A stretch of 5,647 nt of DNA from Planctomycetota bacterium (GTDB lineage Bacteria > Planctomycetota > Phycisphaerae > WQYP01), in contig JAJYGE010000129.1 in the NCBI GenBank assembly GCA_021785155.1, forward strand, positions 1 to 5,647, read 5' to 3'. The notes beneath the pieces are model-generated. The model made no database searches. It was not told the origin of the DNA and saw only the letters and a list, made by a program, of their open reading frames with translations. Position numbers and translations under genes: made by a program. Shown here piece after piece: positions 1-5,647 of this stretch (the first letter of the stretch is position 1; each line of letters opens with the position of its first letter).

Positions 1-871
1 GATTGGGCTGATCATCTGGCCCCACCCGGCACGCTTGGCGGATCGACGCCGCAGACACTGGCCGCGACGGATTTGTATACCTGCTGGGCTGTGCGGCGAG
101 CGGTGTTTTTGCTTCAGGCGATGGGCAATAAGGTCCATGCCGCCAAATATGCCCGCTGGGATCGGCAAAATCACCCTGGCAGCGCGGAAATACCTGGCCA
201 ATCCCCAAACGCACACGTATACCAATCTGCGGCAGGTCAACGCCATGGCGGTTATTTCCGGTGTGGCCGATACAGCGCAGCGCGCCGCGATCTTCTCCCG
301 GATTCTGGGGCCAACGTGTCCTGCGTGGAAGCAGATCGCCACACCGTATTACAATAATTTTGTTATTTTCGCCCTCAGTCGCCTCGGCCGCACTCAGCAG
401 GCACTGAATTTCATACGGTATTATTGGGGAGGTATGATGGCCCGAGGAGCTACAACCTTCTGGGAAACGTACAATCCATTATGGCCGAAACGGCATTTTG
501 CCGGTTACGCCATGAGCCGTTGCCATGGCTGGTCGGCCGGCGTGACAAGCTGGCTGACGGAATGTGTTTTGGGCGTGCAACCAAAGTCCGGCGGATTCGG
601 CCAAACCACCATCACGCCACATCTTGGCGGCCTGACGTGGGTGCGTGGGCGTGTTCCAACGCCCCATGGGAATATCGCCTTGCGCGTGGTTAAAACCAGC
701 ACGGCTGAATCGATCACCTTAACCTTGCCGCAAGGGATACACGCGTTGGTCGGCGTTGTGGGCCGCTCGGTCACGGTAAATGGTTCCCCCGTTAAACCTG
801 TGCGGCGTGGTCATACGCGCAGTTATCTGAACCTGACCCAACCGGGAATCTATAGAATTACGGGAAATTAA
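1..871 (+). CDS. GH78-type alpha-L-rhamnosidase, C-terminal part, apparent frameshift
   Basis: The 5' end lies outside the window. The product probably hydrolyses terminal alpha-L-rhamnosyl residues from oligo- or polysaccharides. Frame 1 (1 to about 168) reads DWADHLAPPG, then a helix-rich stretch ending KVHAAKYARWDRQ. Homologous-looking sequence then continues in frame 2 with ITLAARKYLANP through to the TAA at 869-871. Removing one A from the AAAA at 167-170 joins the halves smoothly as RWDRQ-ITLAARKYL. Family hallmarks are ATTFWETYNP (its Glu, codon 464-466, is the likely catalytic base by family analogy), then CHGWSAGVTSWL (from 521) closing the (alpha/alpha)6 barrel, then a beta-rich C-terminal domain (about 560-871). 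The family and position are well supported. Whether the frameshift is a real mutation or an assembly error cannot be told here. An ATG at 35 in frame 2 is not the true start, because the residues before the shift point in that frame do not resemble the family. The next gene follows after 63 bases. Confidence 0.85.
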   Translation, partial: IGLIIWPHPARLADRRRRHWPRRICIPAGLCGERCFCFRRWAIRSMPPNMPAGIGKITLAARKYLANPQTHTYTNLRQVNAMAVISGVADTAQRAAIFSRILGPTCPAWKQIATPYYNNFVIFALSRLGRTQQALNFIRYYWGGMMARGATTFWETYNPLWPKRHFAGYAMSRCHGWSAGVTSWLTECVLGVQPKSGGFGQTTITPHLGGLTWVRGRVPTPHGNIALRVVKTSTAESITLTLPQGIHALVGVVGRSVTVNGSPVKPVRRGHTRSYLNLTQPGIYRITGN

Positions 872-934
872 TGCGATCGATATATACTCAACGCGACTAT
901 TGGTGGTACATTATTTTATAAAGGATAGTGACCT

Positions 935-2455
935 ATGGATAACCAACGTGATACAACAGAATCGCGCCGCGCGTTTCTTAAAGCCGGCGTCGGCGCACTG
1001 GGTGCATTAACCTTAAGTCAGCCGCCGCTGGAAAGCGTTGCCGCCGATTCCGGGCCACCGCGGCACCGGCCTAACTTTGTGTTCTTCCTCGGGGAGGGCG
1101 TGCGTTGGGATGAACTTAGTTGTATGGGCAACCCGATTATCCGCACGCCGAACATGGACCGCATTGCGCATGAGGGTATGACGTTTCGCAATTCCTTTGT
1201 CGTCCATGCGCTGTGCGCGCCTTCGCGCGCCATTACCCTTACCGGGTTTTATTCGCATACCACCGGCGTGGTGGATAATTTCCGCACCACCGGCGAGCTG
1301 GATGTTCCGGGGCAGGTGATTCCGCCGAATTTTCCCCTGCTTTCCGACATGTTGCGCAAGGCCGGCTATGAAGTGGCGATGTTCGGCCGGGCCAATGTGA
1401 ATGTTGAAGATCGGTATTGGGATTATTACTTCGGATTCAGAGGCTGGATCGATAATTACAACAAGCCCGTTCTGCGGGAGTGCATAGCGGGGAAATGGTC
1501 CGAACCCCGGGAATATGACGGCTACGTCGATGATCTGACAACGGCCCGGGCCATGCAGTGGATTGAGCAAAAGCATGACAAGCCCTACTGTGCGTTTGTC
1601 TGGTTTAATGCCCCGCACGCACCATTTTACCGGCCCCGCCGACTGCTGGATTTATACAATGGCGTCAAGATTCCCAAGCCATCGACTTTCGATGACGACC
1701 TGAAGAACCCTCCGTACCCCGGCAAACCCCGCGATAGCGCCATCGCATTGGCCAACAATAAAATCGGCACCACGGTGCTTAGCACCGACGATCCTCGGAC
1801 GCTGGAGGAAGTGGTCAAAGACCATTACGCCGGGGTCGTGGATAACGATTACAATGTCGGGCGCGTGGTCAATGTGCTTGAGCAAACCGGTACACTGGAC
1901 GATACGGCCATTATCCTCAGTTCCGACCATGGCTTTTTCCTTGGTGAGTGGCGCATGTATGACAAGCGCTTCATGTATGAGCCTTCGATCCGGGTGCCTC
2001 TGATGGTCCGCTATCCCCGGCTGGTGAAAGCAGGAAGCGTCAGTGAGCAAATGGCTCTTAATATTGATATTGTGCCGACTATTCTGGAATTGGCGGGCAC
2101 GGCTGTGCCGGGGTCTCGGCCGGGGAAAAGTCTTGTGCCGTTGCTGCAAGGCAAGTCCCCTGACAACTGGCGAAAGGACTGGCTGTATGAATATTATGAA
2201 TATCCATACGCGCAAGGCGTACGTCCGCATCGTGGCGTTCGCACGGAGCGTTACAAGCTTATTCATTTTCACACCATGCCGCAATTTCCGGAATTACGCG
2301 AACAGTTTGAGCTTTATGACCTGCGGGAGGATCCCGGAGAACTCAACAACTTGTATGGCAAACCCGGCTATGACGCTTTGGCGCAACAACTGCTGGATCG
2401 GATCAGCGAACTGCGCAAGGAAACCCATGACCATACCACAGATGCCACGACTTAA
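935..2455 (+). CDS. S1-family sulfatase with Tat signal peptide
   Basis: This 506-residue type I sulfatase is predicted to hydrolyse sulfate esters, probably on a glycan, outside the cytoplasm. Residues 10-16 (SRRAFLK) form a twin-arginine motif, followed by a short hydrophobic stretch (17-29) and a likely cleavage region near VAA (35-37). The mature fold begins at RPNFVFFLGEG. The formylglycine motif CAPSR is at 94-98, within CAPSRAITLTG. Other family positions are APH (His228), SSDHGFFLGEW (Asp331, His332) and YDKR (Lys344). The C-terminal subdomain has the typical RTERYKLI and FELYDLREDPGELNNL segments. The usual Asp-Asp metal pair reads Glu54-Gly55, and the usual Gly-Lys-x-His reads Gly151-Arg152-Ala153-Asn154, so the active site is not fully canonical. 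The start is set by AAGGA at 921-925, nine bases before the ATG. The sulfated substrate is not determinable from the sequence; rhamnose genes on either side suggest a rhamnose-containing glycan. Confidence 0.93.
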   Translation: MDNQRDTTESRRAFLKAGVGALGALTLSQPPLESVAADSGPPRHRPNFVFFLGEGVRWDELSCMGNPIIRTPNMDRIAHEGMTFRNSFVVHALCAPSRAITLTGFYSHTTGVVDNFRTTGELDVPGQVIPPNFPLLSDMLRKAGYEVAMFGRANVNVEDRYWDYYFGFRGWIDNYNKPVLRECIAGKWSEPREYDGYVDDLTTARAMQWIEQKHDKPYCAFVWFNAPHAPFYRPRRLLDLYNGVKIPKPSTFDDDLKNPPYPGKPRDSAIALANNKIGTTVLSTDDPRTLEEVVKDHYAGVVDNDYNVGRVVNVLEQTGTLDDTAIILSSDHGFFLGEWRMYDKRFMYEPSIRVPLMVRYPRLVKAGSVSEQMALNIDIVPTILELAGTAVPGSRPGKSLVPLLQGKSPDNWRKDWLYEYYEYPYAQGVRPHRGVRTERYKLIHFHTMPQFPELREQFELYDLREDPGELNNLYGKPGYDALAQQLLDRISELRKETHDHTTDATT

Positions 2456-2491
2456 CGCATTCCGGTGCCGTTCTTTTATTTAGGGTGAACC

Positions 2492-3892
2492 ATGTCCGAA
2501 GGCCCCAATCTGTTGTTTGTTTTCGCCGATCAGATGCGCGGCATGGATATGCGCTGTGCGGGTAACCCGCAGGTCCGCACGCCTAATATGGACCGCCTGG
2601 CGGAGCAGAGCTTGCGCCTGACCAACGCCATTGCCACCACCCCGGTCTGCGGCCCCAACCGCGGGGTTCTTCTTACCGCCAGTTATCCCACCACCACCAC
2701 GGTCATGGCCAACGATATACCGCTGCCGGAAGGCCGCCCGACACTCGGTTCAGTGGCCCGTGCGCAGGGTTGCCGCACCGGCTATATCGGCAAATGGCAT
2801 CTGGACGGCATGCCCCGTGATAAGTTCACACCGCCGGGACCGCGCCGTTTTGGCTGGGATTTTTGGGCCGCCTATAACTGTTCGCACGATTATTTTCATC
2901 CCCGCTATTACCGTGATGATTCAACGGTTATTGAGCCCGGCGGATATGAGCCGACGGTCCAGACCGATCTGGCCATCAGCTTTCTAAAGCAGCAGGCCGG
3001 CGCGGCCAAGCCGTTCTGTCTGGCGCTGTCGTGGGGGCCGCCGCACGATCCATACGATCAGGTTCCCGCCGCTTATCGTCATCAATATGATCCTAAGACA
3101 CTTGCGTTACGCCCCAATGTGCGGCCCGATTCGACCAATGCGTTGGCACACGGCCTAGACTGTCGCCGTGTCACCGCTGATTACTACGCCGCCATTACCG
3201 CACTGGATCACGAACTGGGACGGCTATTGGATACCCTGGATAACCTGGGGCTGGCGGATAACACCCTGGTGGTATTTACGTCCGATCATGGCGATATGCT
3301 CTGGTCGCATGGCCTGATGAAAAAGCAGACCCCCTACGAGGAATCCATTCTCGTGCCGTTTATCGCGCGCTATCCGGGCCGGCTTCCCGCCGGTGAAACC
3401 CGCAGTATGCCGTTGGGAACGGTGGACATTGCCCCAACATTGGCCGGCTGGCTGGGCTGGAAGGTGCCGTCGCAATGGGAGGGCCGCGACCTTTCCGCCG
3501 CCGTACATCATGCCGATGATGAATCGGTCTTTATTGCCAACCACGGCTGTTACGATGAAGCCGTTATGCAGCATATTTCCGAATGGCGCGGCGTGCGTAC
3601 CGCCCGTTACACGTACGCCGAAACGGTGGGACGTCGCCCCTGGCTGCTGTTTGATAATCAGGCGGATCCTTTCCAACTGCAAAATCTTGTCAATGACGAT
3701 CGACATGCAGCGCTTCAAACGCGATTGCGGACGATGCTTGATCAATGGCTCCAGCGGACCGGTGATCCTTTTTTGCCCACGGAAAAAATGATGGATCACT
3801 ACGGCATGAAGGACCTGTGGCGCAAACGTGAACTTGAAATGCACCCACCGGGAAGCGACACGCCCACCCTGGTCGCCGCGCCGCCGCAATAA
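2492..3892 (+). CDS. S1-family sulfatase without export signal
   Basis: This 466-residue type I sulfatase differs from the upstream one. It opens directly into the first beta strand of the fold (MSEGPNLLFVFADQ), with Asp13 and Gln14 at the metal-ligand positions. The formylglycine motif is CGPNR at 53-57, which fits C-x-P-x-R. GKWH (100-103) gives the expected Lys101 and His103. PPHDPY supplies His185, SDHGDM supplies Asp265 and His266, and MKKQTPYEES supplies the late Lys (277 or 278). The C-terminal subdomain has WRGVRTARYTYA and LLFDNQADPFQLQNLV. An in-frame TGA at 2486-2488, just before the ATG, rules out a longer N-terminus, so no signal peptide is present. Either it works in the cytoplasm or it is exported by an unseen route. 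GGTGA at 2484-2488 is a plausible ribosome binding site. It follows the first sulfatase by 36 bases and probably shares its transcript. The substrate is unknown; desulfation of a rhamnose-containing sugar is inferred from context. Confidence 0.93.
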   Translation: MSEGPNLLFVFADQMRGMDMRCAGNPQVRTPNMDRLAEQSLRLTNAIATTPVCGPNRGVLLTASYPTTTTVMANDIPLPEGRPTLGSVARAQGCRTGYIGKWHLDGMPRDKFTPPGPRRFGWDFWAAYNCSHDYFHPRYYRDDSTVIEPGGYEPTVQTDLAISFLKQQAGAAKPFCLALSWGPPHDPYDQVPAAYRHQYDPKTLALRPNVRPDSTNALAHGLDCRRVTADYYAAITALDHELGRLLDTLDNLGLADNTLVVFTSDHGDMLWSHGLMKKQTPYEESILVPFIARYPGRLPAGETRSMPLGTVDIAPTLAGWLGWKVPSQWEGRDLSAAVHHADDESVFIANHGCYDEAVMQHISEWRGVRTARYTYAETVGRRPWLLFDNQADPFQLQNLVNDDRHAALQTRLRTMLDQWLQRTGDPFLPTEKMMDHYGMKDLWRKRELEMHPPGSDTPTLVAAPPQ

Positions 3893-3915
3893 AATGCGAT
3901 CATCACCATCGGACC

Positions 3916-3920
3916 GGAGG
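3916..3920 (+). promoter_or_regulatory. Ribosome binding site for rhaT
   Basis: GGAGG ends six bases before TTG at 3927. It is the only strong Shine-Dalgarno match in the gap after the second sulfatase and is the main reason to choose the TTG start. An in-frame ATG at 3894 overlaps no such site; its upstream bases are the end of the sulfatase gene. Confidence 0.7.
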
Positions 3921-3926
3921 TTATCT

Positions 3927-5150
3927 TTGAGTGTCACATCATCGCCCAATGCTTATCTGGCGGTCGCGTTGCAATGGATCGGCGGCTTAGGCTCGGCGAG
4001 TTTCTATCTGCCCTTTTCGCGCGTGCGCCGATGGTCGTGGGAAACCTACTGGCTGGTGGGTGGATTTTTCAGTTGGATCGTCGCACCGCTGATATTTACC
4101 TTTCTGCTGGTGCCGCATTTCATGCGCGTTTTTCATGACGTTAGCGGCGAAACCCTGTTCTGGACCTACTTTTTCGGAGTCCTCTGGGGATTGGGTTCGC
4201 TGACCTTCGGCCTGACGCTGCGCTACCTGGGAATCGGTCTGGGGATGGCCGTGGCGCTAAGTTACACCGCGGCCTTCGGAACGATGGTTCCGCCCTGTTT
4301 GGACGGGCAAATACTGGAACTCTTCACGCACGCGTGGGGCTGGGTGACGATGGTGGGGGTGTTTGTATGCTTGGCGGGCATTGGCTTAAGCGGCACCGCC
4401 GGGCGCGCCAAGGAACGGGAACTCTCCGAACAGCAACGCCAGGCCGTGGTGCGGGAGTTTGATTTCCGCAGGGGATTTTTAGTCGCCACGTTTTCCGGCG
4501 TCATGAGTTCATGTCTTAACTTCGGCTATGCCGGACTGCGGGGATTCAATGCGGCGCATGGACAAAATCCCATTACGACGGCCAGCGCCGCGCTGCTAAG
4601 ACAACACGGTAGTCGGATCGTATGGGATGGTCTGCCCACCTTGATGATCGTACTGGCGGGCGGGTTCACCACCAACGTTATCGGCTGCATGATCCTGCAT
4701 CTGAAAAATCACTCCGCACGCCAATATATCACCACCGCTGTCGCCGCCGACCCGTGCCGCCAGAGGCCCCTGGCACGGATACCGGGCGGTTCGGAACCGG
4801 ATCGTTTACGGGATCAATTTGTGTCTGGCGGATCAGCGGTTGGCCAGCCGCCAGCCGCGGCACAGGTGCCATTATTCAACAATTATATATTTTGCGCCCT
4901 TGCGGGCGGCATGTGGTACCTGCAGTTTTTTTTCTATACTGCGGGACAGACATTCATGCCGTCGGCTTTGGCTTTTTCCGGCTGGACGCTGCACATGGCC
5001 AGCGTGATACTTTTTGCGACACTGTGGGGACTGGTTCGGCACGAGTGGCGGGGAACCAGTAAAAAGGCCCACCTGATGATCGCCGGCGGCGTGGCCCTGC
5101 TGTTACTTTCGACGCTCATCATAGGTGGAGCCAACCTGATGAAAACATAA
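3927..5150 (+). CDS. rhaT: L-rhamnose:H+ symporter, RhaT family
   Basis: This inner-membrane transporter is expected to import L-rhamnose with protons. With the TTG start it has 407 residues, against 344 in E. coli RhaT. Segments that match the E. coli protein as I remember it are FYLPFSRVRRWSWETYW (26-42), GVLWGLGSLTFGLTLRYLG (84-102), GGMWYLQFFFY (327-337) and SGWTLHMAS (351-359). About ten hydrophobic membrane segments can be traced. The extra length is mostly one hydrophilic loop (about 262-314) between two membrane segments, plus a longer stretch near 205-235. As far as I recall, long-loop RhaT proteins are common in Planctomycetota, Verrucomicrobiota and Bacteroidota. The TTG start is favoured by the GGAGG site and gives an N-terminus of the usual RhaT size; ATG at 3894 would add 11 residues. 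The gene starts 34 bases after the second sulfatase and is probably the last of the operon. It pairs functionally with the rhamnosidase, taking up the released rhamnose. Transport of a modified rhamnose cannot be excluded. Confidence 0.95.
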   Translation: MSVTSSPNAYLAVALQWIGGLGSASFYLPFSRVRRWSWETYWLVGGFFSWIVAPLIFTFLLVPHFMRVFHDVSGETLFWTYFFGVLWGLGSLTFGLTLRYLGIGLGMAVALSYTAAFGTMVPPCLDGQILELFTHAWGWVTMVGVFVCLAGIGLSGTAGRAKERELSEQQRQAVVREFDFRRGFLVATFSGVMSSCLNFGYAGLRGFNAAHGQNPITTASAALLRQHGSRIVWDGLPTLMIVLAGGFTTNVIGCMILHLKNHSARQYITTAVAADPCRQRPLARIPGGSEPDRLRDQFVSGGSAVGQPPAAAQVPLFNNYIFCALAGGMWYLQFFFYTAGQTFMPSALAFSGWTLHMASVILFATLWGLVRHEWRGTSKKAHLMIAGGVALLLLSTLIIGGANLMKT

Positions 5151-5184
5151 AGCGCCGATCATGAAACAAAATTGACCACTGTTC

Positions 5185-5197
5185 AAGGGCGGCCCTT
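5185..5197 (+). terminator. Possible weak terminator hairpin after rhaT
   Basis: AAGGG (5185-5189) and CCCTT (5193-5197) form a perfect 5-bp stem around a 3-base loop, 34 bases after the rhaT stop, followed by only TAT. The stem is short and there is no proper T tract, so intrinsic termination is uncertain. It is the best-placed candidate for the end of the operon. Confidence 0.25.
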
Positions 5198-5213
5198 TAT
5201 CCCGCAGCCTGTT

Positions 5214-5237
5214 TTGTGGTGCGGACTTTCCTGTCGG
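5214..5237. repeat. REP-like unit, copy A
   Basis: The unit begins TTGTGGTGCGG and matches copy B (5366-5389) at 18 of the first 22 positions. It can fold as GAC (5224-5226 region) against GTC (5233-5235) around a TTTCCT loop. Copy B keeps this pairing with changed bases. From memory, similar GTGGTGCGG-type units are dispersed in planctomycete intergenic DNA; that link is recollection, not a search result. Confidence 0.5.
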
Positions 5238-5287
5238 CCATCGTAAGCAATGCCGGTGGCAATACACCGCTATGGCAAAGAACGTAA

Positions 5288-5412
5288 CCGTCCACGGCGC
5301 TACCGATTAGGAGTTTCGGCAACGGCGTATCGCGTCGCAATTTGCGTTTCGAGGGATGGCCCACATTGTGGTGCGGGCTTCCCAGCCTGCTCGACCGGAT
5401 GTCCGTGGACGG
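5288..5412. repeat. 10-bp perfect inverted repeat
   Basis: CCGTCCACGG at 5288-5297 is the exact reverse complement of CCGTGGACGG at 5403-5412. The arms are 105 bases apart and enclose REP-like copy B. The arms are themselves partly palindromic (CCGT/ACGG). They could close a long stem in an RNA or mark the limits of a repeat element, or may be chance. Confidence 0.4.
5366..5389. repeat. REP-like unit, copy B
   Basis: This direct repeat of copy A lies 152 bases downstream. CGGGC (5374-5378) pairs with GCCTG (5385-5389) around TTCCCA, with one G-T wobble, giving a 5-bp stem. The a-t pair of copy A (5225/5234) is g-c here (5377/5386), a compensatory change that supports a conserved hairpin. A small palindrome (CCACA-T-TGTGG, 5361-5371) overlaps its left edge. 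Confidence 0.5.
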
Positions 5413-5516
5413 GAACAGGGCACGAGGGAACCAACGGGCCTGTGACAGATTCTGCCAGGTCGCTCGGGGCCAAATCCTTAACTTTTTAGCGCCGTTGCGC
5501 ATTATCCCTCCTATTG

Positions 5517-5554
5517 CAATCCTAGTGCTCTGTCACGCCTAAATATTAGGATTG
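5517..5554. repeat. 8-bp perfect inverted repeat with nested palindrome
   Basis: CAATCCTA (5517-5524) and TAGGATTG (5547-5554) are exact reverse complements around 22 bases. A second pairing, CCTAA with TTAGG (5538-5550), competes for the right arm, so two alternative hairpins are possible. On the minus strand it lies directly upstream of an AGGAGG site (5512-5507). It could be an operator, a leader structure or a repeat end; the sequence does not decide between these. Confidence 0.45.
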
Positions 5555-5647
5555 ATTGGCCGCAAATGCCCCAGCGGCAAGGAGCCAGCGGCGAAAACCG
5601 GGTCCATAGACCCATTGAGCCGATGCGACGCCGCAGATGGGGCGTTT

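Larger units (their letters stand above)
5151..5647. other. Non-coding, repeat-bearing 3' region
   Basis: About 500 bases follow rhaT without a convincing gene. Open frames exist on both strands (for example 5250-5489 + and 5197-5502 -), but none resembles a known family. The region holds a short hairpin near the rhaT stop, two REP-like units, a 10-bp and an 8-bp perfect inverted repeat, and several small palindromes such as 5336-5346 and 5361-5371. It looks like intergenic repeat-derived DNA. A structured non-coding RNA cannot be excluded. Confidence 0.6.

Noticed and set aside
858..888. Possible promoter before the first sulfatase (TATATA/TATACT with a weak TTACGG)
   Set aside because: The gap is AT-rich, but the -35 match is poor and spacing is ideal only for the weaker -10 choice. 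Read-through from the rhamnosidase gene is enough to explain expression.
1013..1618. Long antisense ORF opposite the first sulfatase
   Set aside because: It is a shadow of the real gene; composition is Arg-, His- and Pro-rich with no family resemblance, and the + strand frame carries all sulfatase motifs.
935..3892. The two sulfatases as a recent tandem duplication
   Set aside because: Both share the family segment RTPNMDR, but they differ in signal peptide, metal ligands, signature motif and C-terminal subdomain, so they are distant members of one superfamily.
5250..5489. Plus-strand ORF of 79 codons with a GAGFPAC stretch
   Set aside because: That stretch is the translation of REP-like copy B, a common source of spurious small proteins. 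No ribosome binding site is seen.
5197..5502. Minus-strand ORF of 101 codons with AGGAGG four bases before its ATG
   Set aside because: The ribosome binding site is good, but the product resembles no family I know, and it runs antisense through both REP-like units in different frames, which is expected of chance ORFs in repeat DNA. Conservation or RNA-seq could overturn this.
5546..5647. Minus-strand open frame running in from the window edge, ending ...RRWLLAAGAFAANQS
   Set aside because: It is only 33 codons within the window, with no recognisable domain. It could be the C-terminus of a gene beyond the edge, but nothing here supports that over chance.

Overview
The window holds the end of one gene and three complete genes, all on the + strand and separated by gaps of only 34 to 63 bases, followed by about 500 bases with no convincing gene. 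The order is: the C-terminal part of a GH78-type alpha-L-rhamnosidase (1-871, with an apparent +1 frameshift near 167-170); a Tat-exported S1-family sulfatase (935-2455); a second S1-family sulfatase with no export signal (2492-3892); and an L-rhamnose:H+ symporter of the RhaT family (3927-5150, probable TTG start). This looks like one operon.

Together the genes suggest use of a sulfated, rhamnose-containing polysaccharide, for example ulvan, rhamnan sulfate or a sulfated exopolysaccharide. Sulfatases would remove sulfate esters, the rhamnosidase would release terminal L-rhamnose, and RhaT would import it. The substrate is inferred from gene content; no polysaccharide lyase, TonB/SusD pair, regulator, FGE maturase or rhamnose catabolic gene lies in the window.

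The organism is probably a member of the Planctomycetota/Verrucomicrobiota (PVC) group. The reasons are sulfatases carrying twin-arginine signals, a rhamnosidase-sulfatase-RhaT neighbourhood, a long-loop RhaT, moderately high GC and REP-like repeats in the intergenic DNA. This is pattern recognition, not phylogeny.

The 3' region (5151-5647) has a short hairpin that may end the operon. It also has two copies of a GTGGTGCGG-type REP-like unit with a compensatory base change in the stem, a 10-bp and an 8-bp perfect inverted repeat, and a minus-strand small ORF with a good ribosome binding site that is probably not real. The most notable points are the non-canonical active-site positions of the first sulfatase, the split in predicted location of the two sulfatases, the rhamnosidase frameshift and the structured repeat DNA downstream. 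I see no clearly new system here.
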